Origin: G11 sp947167445
GTDB taxonomy: Bacteria > Bacillota > Clostridia > Lachnospirales > Lachnospiraceae
Assembly: GCA_947167445.1 (NCBI GenBank)
Contig: CAMVID010000014.1
Span: 19,132 to 83,131 of the forward strand
Direction of reading: 5' to 3'
DNA: 64,000 nucleotides
The notes below the pieces were generated by a model. The model had not been told where the DNA came from, ran no database searches, and was given only the letters and a program-made list of their open reading frames with translations. The translations under genes were made by a program, and so were the position numbers. The stretch's first letter is position 1; each line of letters opens with the position of its first letter. Below, piece after piece: positions 26,850 to 34,491 of this stretch.

Positions 26850-26866
26850 TATAATAACATTGTTAT
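26850..26866 (+). promoter_or_regulatory. -10 box and overlapping palindrome of the DtxR-family gene
   Basis: TATAAT (26850-26855) lies 36 bases before the ATG on the plus strand; the -35 is T-rich and poor. The palindrome ATAACATTGTTAT (26854-26866) covers the end of the -10 and the likely start site, a position suited to autoregulation. Its sequence differs from the 18-bp palindrome, so it may bind something else. Confidence 0.4.
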
Positions 26867-26890
26867 CACTTCAAACGGAGGGTATTTATT

Positions 26891-27247
26891 ATGCAAGAAT
26901 CTGGGGAAATGTATTTGGAAACAATACTGACATTGTCCGAGAATAATTCCTATGTCAGATCCATTGATGTTGCCGATGCCATGAGCTTTTCCAAGCCTTC
27001 GGTCAGTCGCGCAATGTCCAAGCTTAAAGCTGATAATTACATATCAATTGACAAGAATGGTTTTATCACTCTTACGGATTCCGGAAGGGCTATTGCCGAG
27101 AAGATTTATGAACGCCACACCGTAATTTCAAAGCTTCTGATGTCCATTGGGGTGGATGAGGAAACCGCCACGGCGGATGCATGTCGAATCGAACATGTAA
27201 TAAGCGACAAGACCTTTGCTGCTGTAAAGAAAGCCATTAAGAAATAA
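26891..27247 (+). CDS. DtxR/MntR-family metal-dependent transcriptional regulator, iron-type site
   Basis: 118 residues: a winged-helix DNA-binding domain (1-70, KPSVSRAMSKL as recognition helix) and the metal-binding dimerisation domain. There is no C-terminal SH3-like domain, so it has MntR length. Metal ligands aligned by eye are Met7, Cys98, Glu101 and His102, as in iron-responsive DtxR (Met10, Cys102, Glu105, His106), not Asp8/Glu99 of manganese-selective MntR. Of the ancillary site, His76 is kept but the equivalents of Glu83 and His98 are Ser and Thr. This points to Fe(II) sensing with one main site. A good GGAGGG site and a terminator flank it, so it is monocistronic. Confidence 0.9.
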   Translation: MQESGEMYLETILTLSENNSYVRSIDVADAMSFSKPSVSRAMSKLKADNYISIDKNGFITLTDSGRAIAEKIYERHTVISKLLMSIGVDEETATADACRIEHVISDKTFAAVKKAIKK

Positions 27248-27253
27248 AACTAA

Positions 27254-27280
27254 GGGCATCCATCGGATGCCCTTTTATTT
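27254..27280 (+). terminator. Terminator of the DtxR-family gene
   Basis: Stem GGGCATCC (27254-27261) with GGATGCCC (27265-27272), loop ATC, followed by TTTTATTTTTTT. It lies in the 35-bp gap between two convergent genes; on the minus strand an A-rich flank makes bidirectional use possible but weaker. Confidence 0.85.
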
Positions 27281-27282
27281 TT

Positions 27283-29361
27283 TTACTTTACTTTTATTAA
27301 TCTGTATCCTTCAGGAGTTTCAAAAACGCTCTCTCCCAATCCCGCAATGAGTTCATGGTTTACAGTGTAGTTCTCCAATTCAGTTGGACCTACAAAGATG
27401 TAATTAATATCATATTTCTTGAGAGTCGCTATCTTCGTTTCCACATCGCTTCCCTCGTAAAAATCCCTGACCTCCTCTGTCCTTGCCCCCACAGGGTCGT
27501 AGCTGTTCTGCCACAGCCATTCATGAACCGGCCAGCCTTCAACTGTAGGCACTCCGGTAAAGGATGACAGACGGTTTGTATCTTTATAGTCTCCCCCCAC
27601 CGCTTCAATTATTCTTATGTTCTTTCTGTCATCATTTAAAAGGATCTCGCAGGCTTCCTTTATAGCACTCTTTTCCGGATTTGCATCTGATAAAGTTGTA
27701 CTAAGAACAGAAATACCTCTTTCAAAATCTTTGTTATTATAGAGCCACACCTTACCTGATGTGAAGGTATAGGACGAAAGAATAATAATCAGTATGGAAA
27801 GAAAGGCAGTGCCCCTCCACTTTTTCCCATTGATCAGTTTTGAAAGCAATAGTCCGAATACCATTCCAAAGAGGATATATGCCTGATAGGTAAGCTTAAA
27901 CATGGTGTTGAATCTGGCATAATCATCACCATATATATCTTTCACATAAATCACTTCAGGAACCAGCACAAGTCCAATGGCGCACAGTGTTATTGCTATT
28001 ATGGTCAGATCACTTCTCGTCAGCTTTTTCAGAGAGAACTTTTTCTCTGCCATAATCCATAAAACAAGAATAACGGAAGCCACAAAAGGCATAGCCCACA
28101 GAATAACCATCTTGTAAAACAGGGTATGTCTTTCGGCCATATAAATACCCGAAATCATCTTATTAAACTGCAGAGTGAAAGGAAGGGTTCCAAGGTAAGC
28201 TATTGCATAAATGACAGCTCCCTTTAAAAGAACCATTGCAAAGGTTAATATCTTAACTCCATGGGCAGATAGCTCCGTAAACAGAATTACCCCTCCCGCT
28301 ATAACATAATAAATGGGGAAATCCCAGAAATTGGAGCCTCTGAAAAGTCCAAGAAGAAGGCCCATAATTATAATGTGACCGTTTATAAAATGTCTGTACC
28401 CTTTTTCTTTGGACATGTCTCTTAAGGCGTAGTCAATAAGTATGGCAAGAAAAGGAAGAGTCCACAGCATATTTACGAGATGGGCATGTAAATCGCCAAG
28501 AATCATGGTGTAACCCGGAAATTCATGCTTACCGAAATCTTCCACTTCGGGATTCGCTCCTATATAAACCGTAGAATCCGGGAACCAGTAATCCTTTACG
28601 TCCACGGAAACCTTGGGGATCTTCTTAATCAGTTTAATGAATACACCAAAAATCAGATAGTGTCCGTTTCCCGCAAGGACACTGCACATGGCACCGGCTA
28701 CTCCACCCGCATATGCAGAAACCTTGCTGCCCTTTCTGACAAGAATCAATGATGAAACAATCTCAAAGATCATAAGTAAGGACACGGCAAAAAGTGTGCA
28801 AAGCATAAAATTATAGCCGTAACCCGGATCAACAAAGGAAAGCCTCGAAAGATAAACCGATGCTGAAAGGCCTAAGAAATAATAGTTAAGCTTTTCTCCT
28901 GCAAACCAGAAGTCCTCCGGCCATGCACTCTCCTGCCTGTAAATGGATTGCATGATTCCAAAATCCATGTACTTCTCAGTCTGTCCGTCTATTCCTCCTC
29001 TGTAGCTTTTTGCCCAAACCGCAAAAAGGAAAAGGATTACAAATGCCATAAATCCAAGGAAAAATCTTATAAGTTCTTCTTTGCTCCAAATATTAGCAAA
29101 AGTCTCTTTGTCCCTAAAGAAACTGTATAAGTTAAGCGAAAGCGCAAGAATTAAAAAGGCTGAAACCATAGTTATGGTTCCAAAAGGCAGCCCGGTTACC
29201 TCACATACAAACCAGGCAAGAAGAAAGGACAGACCACTTCCGATTCCAAATGAAAGTCCGAAGCCTCCGTCCACATATTTTAGCTCAGTTCTTTTAAACG
29301 CCGGGCGCATAAAAAGCGCCACGGCAAGAACCATAATAATCCATTTAACAGTAGCAAACAT
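27283..29361 (-). CDS. DUF2298 (YYY) polytopic membrane protein
   Basis: 692-residue integral membrane protein with about 14 hydrophobic segments, assigned to the DUF2298/Chlor_Arch_YYY family by the NYYFLG and LGDLHAHLVNMLW motifs and the membrane-then-soluble C-terminus. These proteins resemble glycosyltransferase-like (GT-C) membrane enzymes; no function is proven. A soluble C-terminal region (about 560-690) with LSSFTGVPTVEGWPVHEW carries the conserved domain end. It starts 3 bp after the NamZ gene, which in turn follows rnfB by 6 bp, so it may be the last gene of the Rnf transcription unit. Polysaccharide or lipid-linked sugar transfer is a guess. Confidence 0.8.
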   Translation of the reverse strand: MFATVKWIIMVLAVALFMRPAFKRTELKYVDGGFGLSFGIGSGLSFLLAWFVCEVTGLPFGTITMVSAFLILALSLNLYSFFRDKETFANIWSKEELIRFFLGFMAFVILFLFAVWAKSYRGGIDGQTEKYMDFGIMQSIYRQESAWPEDFWFAGEKLNYYFLGLSASVYLSRLSFVDPGYGYNFMLCTLFAVSLLMIFEIVSSLILVRKGSKVSAYAGGVAGAMCSVLAGNGHYLIFGVFIKLIKKIPKVSVDVKDYWFPDSTVYIGANPEVEDFGKHEFPGYTMILGDLHAHLVNMLWTLPFLAILIDYALRDMSKEKGYRHFINGHIIIMGLLLGLFRGSNFWDFPIYYVIAGGVILFTELSAHGVKILTFAMVLLKGAVIYAIAYLGTLPFTLQFNKMISGIYMAERHTLFYKMVILWAMPFVASVILVLWIMAEKKFSLKKLTRSDLTIIAITLCAIGLVLVPEVIYVKDIYGDDYARFNTMFKLTYQAYILFGMVFGLLLSKLINGKKWRGTAFLSILIIILSSYTFTSGKVWLYNNKDFERGISVLSTTLSDANPEKSAIKEACEILLNDDRKNIRIIEAVGGDYKDTNRLSSFTGVPTVEGWPVHEWLWQNSYDPVGARTEEVRDFYEGSDVETKIATLKKYDINYIFVGPTELENYTVNHELIAGLGESVFETPEGYRLIKVK

Positions 29362-29364
29362 CCA

Positions 29365-30726
29365 TCAATCCCCGTAAAGCAGGTAAGGTTCCCTCTGCTT
29401 ACCAAAATCGGCAATCCCTCGGGCCCAGGTGGCCTTTATTTCTTCCGAAGTCATGCCGGATATAATACACTTTCTAAGCTCATCCGAGCCGCTTAAGTAA
29501 TCTATCCAATATTTTCCCGCTTTGTCCGGATTTCCGAAGAAATCCGCTTCGTTCCCGGTACTTATATAATCGTTGTAAGCATCAATAAGATAATCAAGGC
29601 ATATTCCCTCGGAGATTATCTCATCCTCGCTCTTATTTCTTAAATCCTTGCCGTAGCAAACCTGCCCCTCATATAAAGGAGATGCCGCCCCCTCCATGGA
29701 TACGGGAGTAAAGGTAAAATCATTTCCTTCTACACCCTCAAGATAGGGGCTTCCATAAACTTCGAAGGGAAAATCCGTCCCTCTCCCCACGGTAACAACC
29801 GTATTCTCAAAATAGCAGGTTGAGGGGTAAAGATATATGGCCTTCATGGATTTGAGATTAGGGGAAGGATTCTTAAGAAGGCTGTATCTGGTGGAATGAG
29901 AATAATTCTCACAGGGCACCACAGAAAGATCCAGGCTGTCCTTTCCTGTGGAAAGCCATCCTTCACCGTTTATCATAAGTGCCAGTTCTCCCAGTGTCAT
30001 TCCGTGAACTGTTGGAATCGGAAGTAATCCAACTCCGGACTTATAATCGTCCTTAAGGATTCCGCCGTCAACATATGAACCGTTGGGATTGGGCCTGTCA
30101 AGGATAACCACGCTTTTCCCCTTTTCGGCACAGGCCTCCATAAGATAGTACATGGTTATATAGTAGGTGTAATACCGAAGTCCCACATCCTGAATATCAA
30201 CCACCAGCACATCAAAGGTGCTCATGCTTTCATCATCGGGATAATGACCGTTTCCATACAGGGACAGAATCGGCACTCCGGTCTTTGAATCCACAGAATC
30301 ATCTACTCCGGCTCCGGCATCAGCATTTCCCCTGAAGCCATGCTCAGGAGAAAAAATCGCTTTTACCTCCAACCCCTCTTCAATCAGGGCATCAAGAATA
30401 TGTCCCTTGCTCTCATCATCCCCGACTATTCCGGACTGGTTGGAAAACAGTGCCACTCTCTTTCCTTCCAGATAGGGAAGATAGATTTCCGGTCTGTCAT
30501 CTCCAAGAATCACCGTTGCAGGTTCAGTAATCTCTTCTTCAGGCGCAGGTTCCGTCTCCTGTTGGGGCTCCTTTGGAGAAGTGGAAGGTTTTACCTCAAC
30601 CTCCTCCCAGACTTTCTCCGTGGCTTCCGACTCAGGTTTATCCTTAGACGATGAGCTGCACCCTGAAAGAAGAAGCAATGAACATATTAAAATACAAGAT
30701 ATAAATGATTTGGTAAATCTCTTCAT
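29365..30726 (-). CDS. DUF1343 lipoprotein (NamZ-type exo-beta-N-acetylmuramidase domain)
   Basis: 453 residues with a lipoprotein signal ending in LLLSGC (Cys near residue 22), a Glu/Pro-rich tether to about residue 70, and a DUF1343 domain beginning YLPYLEGKRVALFSNQSG. Conserved motifs are FSPEHGFRG, VVDIQDVGLRYYTY and DRPNPNG. A characterised member, NamZ, removes terminal N-acetylmuramic acid from peptidoglycan fragments, so cell-wall recycling outside the membrane is the likely role. It starts 6 bp after rnfB, an unexpected neighbour, and is followed by the DUF2298 gene. Confidence 0.88.
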   Translation of the reverse strand: MKRFTKSFISCILICSLLLLSGCSSSSKDKPESEATEKVWEEVEVKPSTSPKEPQQETEPAPEEEITEPATVILGDDRPEIYLPYLEGKRVALFSNQSGIVGDDESKGHILDALIEEGLEVKAIFSPEHGFRGNADAGAGVDDSVDSKTGVPILSLYGNGHYPDDESMSTFDVLVVDIQDVGLRYYTYYITMYYLMEACAEKGKSVVILDRPNPNGSYVDGGILKDDYKSGVGLLPIPTVHGMTLGELALMINGEGWLSTGKDSLDLSVVPCENYSHSTRYSLLKNPSPNLKSMKAIYLYPSTCYFENTVVTVGRGTDFPFEVYGSPYLEGVEGNDFTFTPVSMEGAASPLYEGQVCYGKDLRNKSEDEIISEGICLDYLIDAYNDYISTGNEADFFGNPDKAGKYWIDYLSGSDELRKCIISGMTSEEIKATWARGIADFGKQREPYLLYGD

Positions 30727-30732
30727 TAATGT

Positions 30733-31533
30733 TTAGTGGGCCACAATAGCTTTCTTAGGGCACTTCTCCATACAAGCTTCACAGCCTACACACTTGGAAT
30801 AATCGATAGATGCATGGAAATCCGCAACTGAAATCGCATCAGATCCGCAGTTCTTAACACAGATTCCACAGCCGATACATCCCACAGAGCAAGCCTTCAT
30901 GGTAACGGGGCCCTTATCCTTTGAGCTACAGGCCACAGTAACAGGTGCTGAGTAGGGAATCAATTCAATCAGATTCTTGGGGCAGGCTGCAACGCACTTT
31001 CCGCAGGCCTTACATGCGTCCTTGTCAACAACTGCCACACCGTTTACCACATGAATGGCATCAAAAGGACATTCCTTCACGCAGCTGCCGAATCCCAGAC
31101 ATCCGCTGTTGCAGGATTTGGGTCCGCCATTGGGAACAAAGGAAAGCATTCTGCAGTCTTCGATACCATAATAATCGTAGTCCTGTCCGGCTTTCTCACA
31201 GTCACCCTGACACTTTACAAAGGCAACCATTCTCTCACCGGCTTCAGCTTCCACACCCATAACCTTTGCGATTCTGTCAGCTACAGGCTGACCGCCTACA
31301 GGACACTGGTTAACAGGTGCTTCACCCTTGGCAATTGCGGCAGCAAGTCCGGAGCATCCGGGATAGCCGCATCCACCACAGTTATTACCGGGAAGAATGC
31401 CTAATATGGCTTCTTCCTTCTCATCAACTTTAACCTTAAACCAAATGGCTGCCACACCAAGGAATACTCCTACAAATATTCCTACGGCTCCAACCATTCC
31501 GGCGGCTTTAAGTATACCCATTAAAATATCCAT
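30733..31533 (-). CDS. rnfB: Rnf complex iron-sulfur subunit RnfB
   Basis: 266-residue subunit of the ferredoxin:NAD oxidoreductase, the entry point for electrons from ferredoxin. N-terminal membrane anchor (about 5-27), the Fe-S motif GNNCGGCGYPGCSG with a later Cys in NQCPVGG, then ferredoxin-type clusters CKACGKCVAACPKN, CIGCGICVKNCG and CVGCEACMEKCPKK plus further Cys (CNSGCLGFGSCVKECP). An in-frame ATG at 31575 overlaps rnfA; I chose 31533 because GGAGGTGG lies 3 bases before it and it gives the usual MDILMGIL start. Confidence 0.95.
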   Translation of the reverse strand: MDILMGILKAAGMVGAVGIFVGVFLGVAAIWFKVKVDEKEEAILGILPGNNCGGCGYPGCSGLAAAIAKGEAPVNQCPVGGQPVADRIAKVMGVEAEAGERMVAFVKCQGDCEKAGQDYDYYGIEDCRMLSFVPNGGPKSCNSGCLGFGSCVKECPFDAIHVVNGVAVVDKDACKACGKCVAACPKNLIELIPYSAPVTVACSSKDKGPVTMKACSVGCIGCGICVKNCGSDAISVADFHASIDYSKCVGCEACMEKCPKKAIVAH

Positions 31534-31543
31534 AAGCCACCTC

Positions 31544-32128
31544 CTACAAAAGTCCTGAGAATCCACAGAAGGCAATGGCCATCAAACCTGCTGTTAACAG
31601 TACATGAGGCATTCCCTTGAAGGGACCCGGAATATGATTTCTTTCCATCTTCTCTCTTAAACCCGCAAGAATAACGATGGCGATAGTAAATCCGATGGCG
31701 GTACCAAGACCGTTTACGATTCCTGCAAGGATACCGTACTTATACTGAACATTGTTTAAAGCCACGCCCAGTACTGCACAGTTTGTGGTAATAAGAGGAA
31801 GATATACACCCAAAGCCTTGTAAAGGGGAGGAACAAATTTCTTTAAGAACATCTCAACAAACTGAACCAAAGCCGCAATTACAAGAATAAATACGATGGT
31901 ACTTAAATATTCGATTCCGAATTTCACCAGGAGGAATTTATAAATCACTCCCGTAACCGCACTGGACAGGGTAATAACAAAGATTACCGAAACTCCCATT
32001 CCAAGTGCCGTATCTGTCTTCTTGGATACTCCAAGGAAAGGACACAGTCCCAAAAACTGGCTGAGTACAACGTTGCTCACAAGGGATGTGCTAATCATTA
32101 ATATCAATAAATCTTTAATCTGTAACAT
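31544..32128 (-). CDS. rnfA: Rnf complex membrane subunit RnfA
   Basis: 194 residues, six predicted membrane helices, homologous to RnfE and to NqrD/NqrE. Conserved residues VLSQFLGLCPFLGVSKK and TNCAVLGVAL carry the Cys pair that, with RnfE, holds the intramembrane [2Fe-2S] cluster. Its start codon overlaps the end of rnfE by one base. Length is typical. Confidence 0.96.
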   Translation of the reverse strand: MLQIKDLLILMISTSLVSNVVLSQFLGLCPFLGVSKKTDTALGMGVSVIFVITLSSAVTGVIYKFLLVKFGIEYLSTIVFILVIAALVQFVEMFLKKFVPPLYKALGVYLPLITTNCAVLGVALNNVQYKYGILAGIVNGLGTAIGFTIAIVILAGLREKMERNHIPGPFKGMPHVLLTAGLMAIAFCGFSGLL

Positions 32129-32931
32129 TATTCATCCCCCTCCTTATCCAAGTCTATTATTTCAAAATCGTCTGTCTCTACAACTTCTTCAACGATTTCC
32201 ACCGTCTCGTTTTCGGTCTCCACGATCATTTCTTCTCGTCTGTAGGAACATCCCATTTCGCCGCATGCACTGCAATCACTTGCACAGCCACTTCCCAGGG
32301 CGTCAACGTTAATGATCTTGCTCTTCTTGCCCTTGGACTCGTAATGATTCTTGATTGCATTCTGAGCTGCGGTAAGAGCCGCAAGAACAAAGAAAGCACC
32401 TGGAGCCATAACAAAGATTCCGATTGGTGTAAAGCTTTCAGGCATTACTGTATTTCCAAATACCGCTCCGCTTCCCAAAAGTTCTCTTACTGCACCGATT
32501 ATGGTAAGTGCCAGGGTAAAACCAAGGCCCATTCCGATGCCGTCGAAGAATGAAGGAATCACAGGGTTCTTTGAAGCGTATGCCTCGGCTCTTCCAAGGA
32601 TAATACAGTTAACAACAATAAGAGGAATATAGATTCCAAGGCTCGCATATAAAGAAGGCAAATATCCCTGAATAAGAAGCTGTACCATTGTAACAAATGA
32701 AGCGATTACAACGATAAACGCAGGTATTCTTACCTTGTCGGGGATAATGTTTCTCAATGCGGAAATAATGGCATTACTTAAAGCCAAAACCACCGCTGTG
32801 GAAAGACCCATTCCAAGTCCGTTGATTGCTGATGTGGTTACTGCCAGTGTGGGACACATACCAAGCATCAGTACGAAGGTGGGATTTTCTCGAATAATAC
32901 CGTTAAATAAACGTTCACCTATCTTATTCAT
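32128..32931 (-). CDS. rnfE: Rnf complex membrane subunit RnfE with an extra cysteine-rich tail
   Basis: The first ~210 residues are the six-helix RnfE core, with MLGMCPTLAVTTSAINGLG and VNCIILGRAEAYA bearing the Cys of the intramembrane cluster. The total of 267 residues exceeds the ~200-230 common in the family: the tail after residue 205 contains GCASDCSACGEMGC, a Cx3Cx2Cx4C motif, and ends in about 35 acidic and hydrophobic residues. It lies between rnfG and rnfA with no gap (ATG of rnfA overlaps). The tail would be cytoplasmic; an added metal or Fe-S site is inference. Confidence 0.93.
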   Translation of the reverse strand: MNKIGERLFNGIIRENPTFVLMLGMCPTLAVTTSAINGLGMGLSTAVVLALSNAIISALRNIIPDKVRIPAFIVVIASFVTMVQLLIQGYLPSLYASLGIYIPLIVVNCIILGRAEAYASKNPVIPSFFDGIGMGLGFTLALTIIGAVRELLGSGAVFGNTVMPESFTPIGIFVMAPGAFFVLAALTAAQNAIKNHYESKGKKSKIINVDALGSGCASDCSACGEMGCSYRREEMIVETENETVEIVEEVVETDDFEIIDLDKEGDE

Positions 32932-33555
32932 TTACTCCACCTCCTTTAATTCCTGCGAGAAGAAGTATAATCCGCCGTTAACGGCATTGGTTACCGCATT
33001 GGTGGTAATTGTTGCTCCGCTTATGGCATCAATCTGATTATCCATAACCGCACCGGATTTGGTATACTCAAACTTCTCAACATTTTTATTAAAGAACTGA
33101 GGTTTCAGAACTTCATCCGCTCTCATACCAAGACCTGCAGTCTCGGAAATATCAAGGATGGAGATTCCATTGAGAGTTCCGTCGTTTTTGATACCCATTG
33201 TAAACTTAATGTCTCCGCCGTAACCCTCTGAGGATGTAACGGTCAAAACGTAACCTATGGGGTTGCCGTTTCCGTCAAGTGCACACCTTATTGTATCGCT
33301 GAGTGTTACTTTGCCATATCCTCCGGCTGCAATAACAGAGTTGGCTTTCTCAAGGTCATAATCATAGTCTTCAAAAGATGTTGCACCTGCAAACACTTCC
33401 TTGCAGGCATTCTGTAATGCCAGCTCTTCCTGATATCTGATGGGTTCCTTCGTAACCGAATATACAAGGCCCAAAAGGATTCCGGCTATCAATGTAATTG
33501 CAACCAGAATTCCGGCATCGTGAAGAAGATTTTGTAAGTCGCTTCTCTTATTCAT
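32932..33555 (-). CDS. rnfG: Rnf complex flavoprotein subunit RnfG
   Basis: 207 residues: one N-terminal membrane helix (about 12-30) and an extracytoplasmic FMN-binding domain. The flavinylation motif is DAISGATITTNAV, in which the second Thr of SGAT covalently holds FMN. Its start overlaps the end of rnfD by 8 bp and its stop abuts rnfE, so all are cotranslated. No apparent defect. Confidence 0.95.
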   Translation of the reverse strand: MNKRSDLQNLLHDAGILVAITLIAGILLGLVYSVTKEPIRYQEELALQNACKEVFAGATSFEDYDYDLEKANSVIAAGGYGKVTLSDTIRCALDGNGNPIGYVLTVTSSEGYGGDIKFTMGIKNDGTLNGISILDISETAGLGMRADEVLKPQFFNKNVEKFEYTKSGAVMDNQIDAISGATITTNAVTNAVNGGLYFFSQELKEVE

Positions 33556-34480
33556 GCTTCTTACCTCCTACTCCAAACGCCCTGGGCATGGTCCATTTCT
33601 CAATCAAAGGAACAAGCAGGTTGCTTAATATAATCGCATAGGAAACACCCTCTGCAGAAGGTCCGAAAATTCTGAATATGCCTGTAAGGATACCAAGAAT
33701 AATTCCATATACATACTGGCCCTTTACGGTTACAGGGCGTGTAACGTAATCTGTGGCCATGAAAAATGCTCCCAGCATAAGTCCGCCGCCTGAAAGCTGT
33801 GCCGCAATATATGCAGGATTGAATCCATAGCCTCCAAAGATTACAACAAAGATTACGAAAGTAACAATGTATGACCCCGGAATTCTAAGGTCTATAACTC
33901 CGGTTGCAAGCAAAATGCAGGCACCGATCACAATGGCGATTACGCTGGTTTCACCAATGGTACCGCCGGTTCGTCCGATTACCATATCAAGGATGTTAAC
34001 CTCTGCGCCGCTCTTAAGTAAGGCCAAAGGTGTTGCACCCGAATATGCGTCACAGTTAAAGTTGGTCATGATTGCGGGGAAGGAAATAACAAGAAAACAT
34101 CTTGCGCCCAAAGCAGGGTTCATGAAGTTCTCTCCAAGTCCCCCAAAGAGACATTTAACAACAAGAATCGCAAAAATGCCTCCAAGGATTCCAATCCACC
34201 AGGGTGCTCCCACGGGAAGGTTAAGTCCCAAAAGCATTCCGGTTACAACCGCTGACAAATCAGAAACTGTCTGTTTCTTTTTGATAATAAGATTAAAAAC
34301 AAATTCTGTAAGCACGCAGGCTGCTACAGTTATAAGCACGTGTACGGCAGCCATAATGCCGAAATTATAAATTCCAAATCCGAAAGCAGGAAGCAAAGCC
34401 ACAACTACAAGAAGCATAATGGAACTTGTAGATTCCTTTGACCTGACATGGGGATTGGATGATACTTTCATCATGCTCAT
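33548..34480 (-). CDS. rnfD: Rnf complex membrane flavoprotein subunit RnfD
   Basis: About 310 residues with roughly nine hydrophobic segments, related to NqrB. The covalent FMN site is the Thr of AYSGATPLALL. I prefer ATG 34480 over an upstream in-frame codon at 34516 because GGAGGAG stands five bases before it and it does not overlap rnfC. Part of the rnfCDGEAB operon in the clostridial order. Confidence 0.94.
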   Translation of the reverse strand: MSMMKVSSNPHVRSKESTSSIMLLVVVALLPAFGFGIYNFGIMAAVHVLITVAACVLTEFVFNLIIKKKQTVSDLSAVVTGMLLGLNLPVGAPWWIGILGGIFAILVVKCLFGGLGENFMNPALGARCFLVISFPAIMTNFNCDAYSGATPLALLKSGAEVNILDMVIGRTGGTIGETSVIAIVIGACILLATGVIDLRIPGSYIVTFVIFVVIFGGYGFNPAYIAAQLSGGGLMLGAFFMATDYVTRPVTVKGQYVYGIILGILTGIFRIFGPSAEGVSYAIILSNLLVPLIEKWTMPRAFGVGGKKHE

Positions 34481-34491
34481 GTCTTCTCCTC

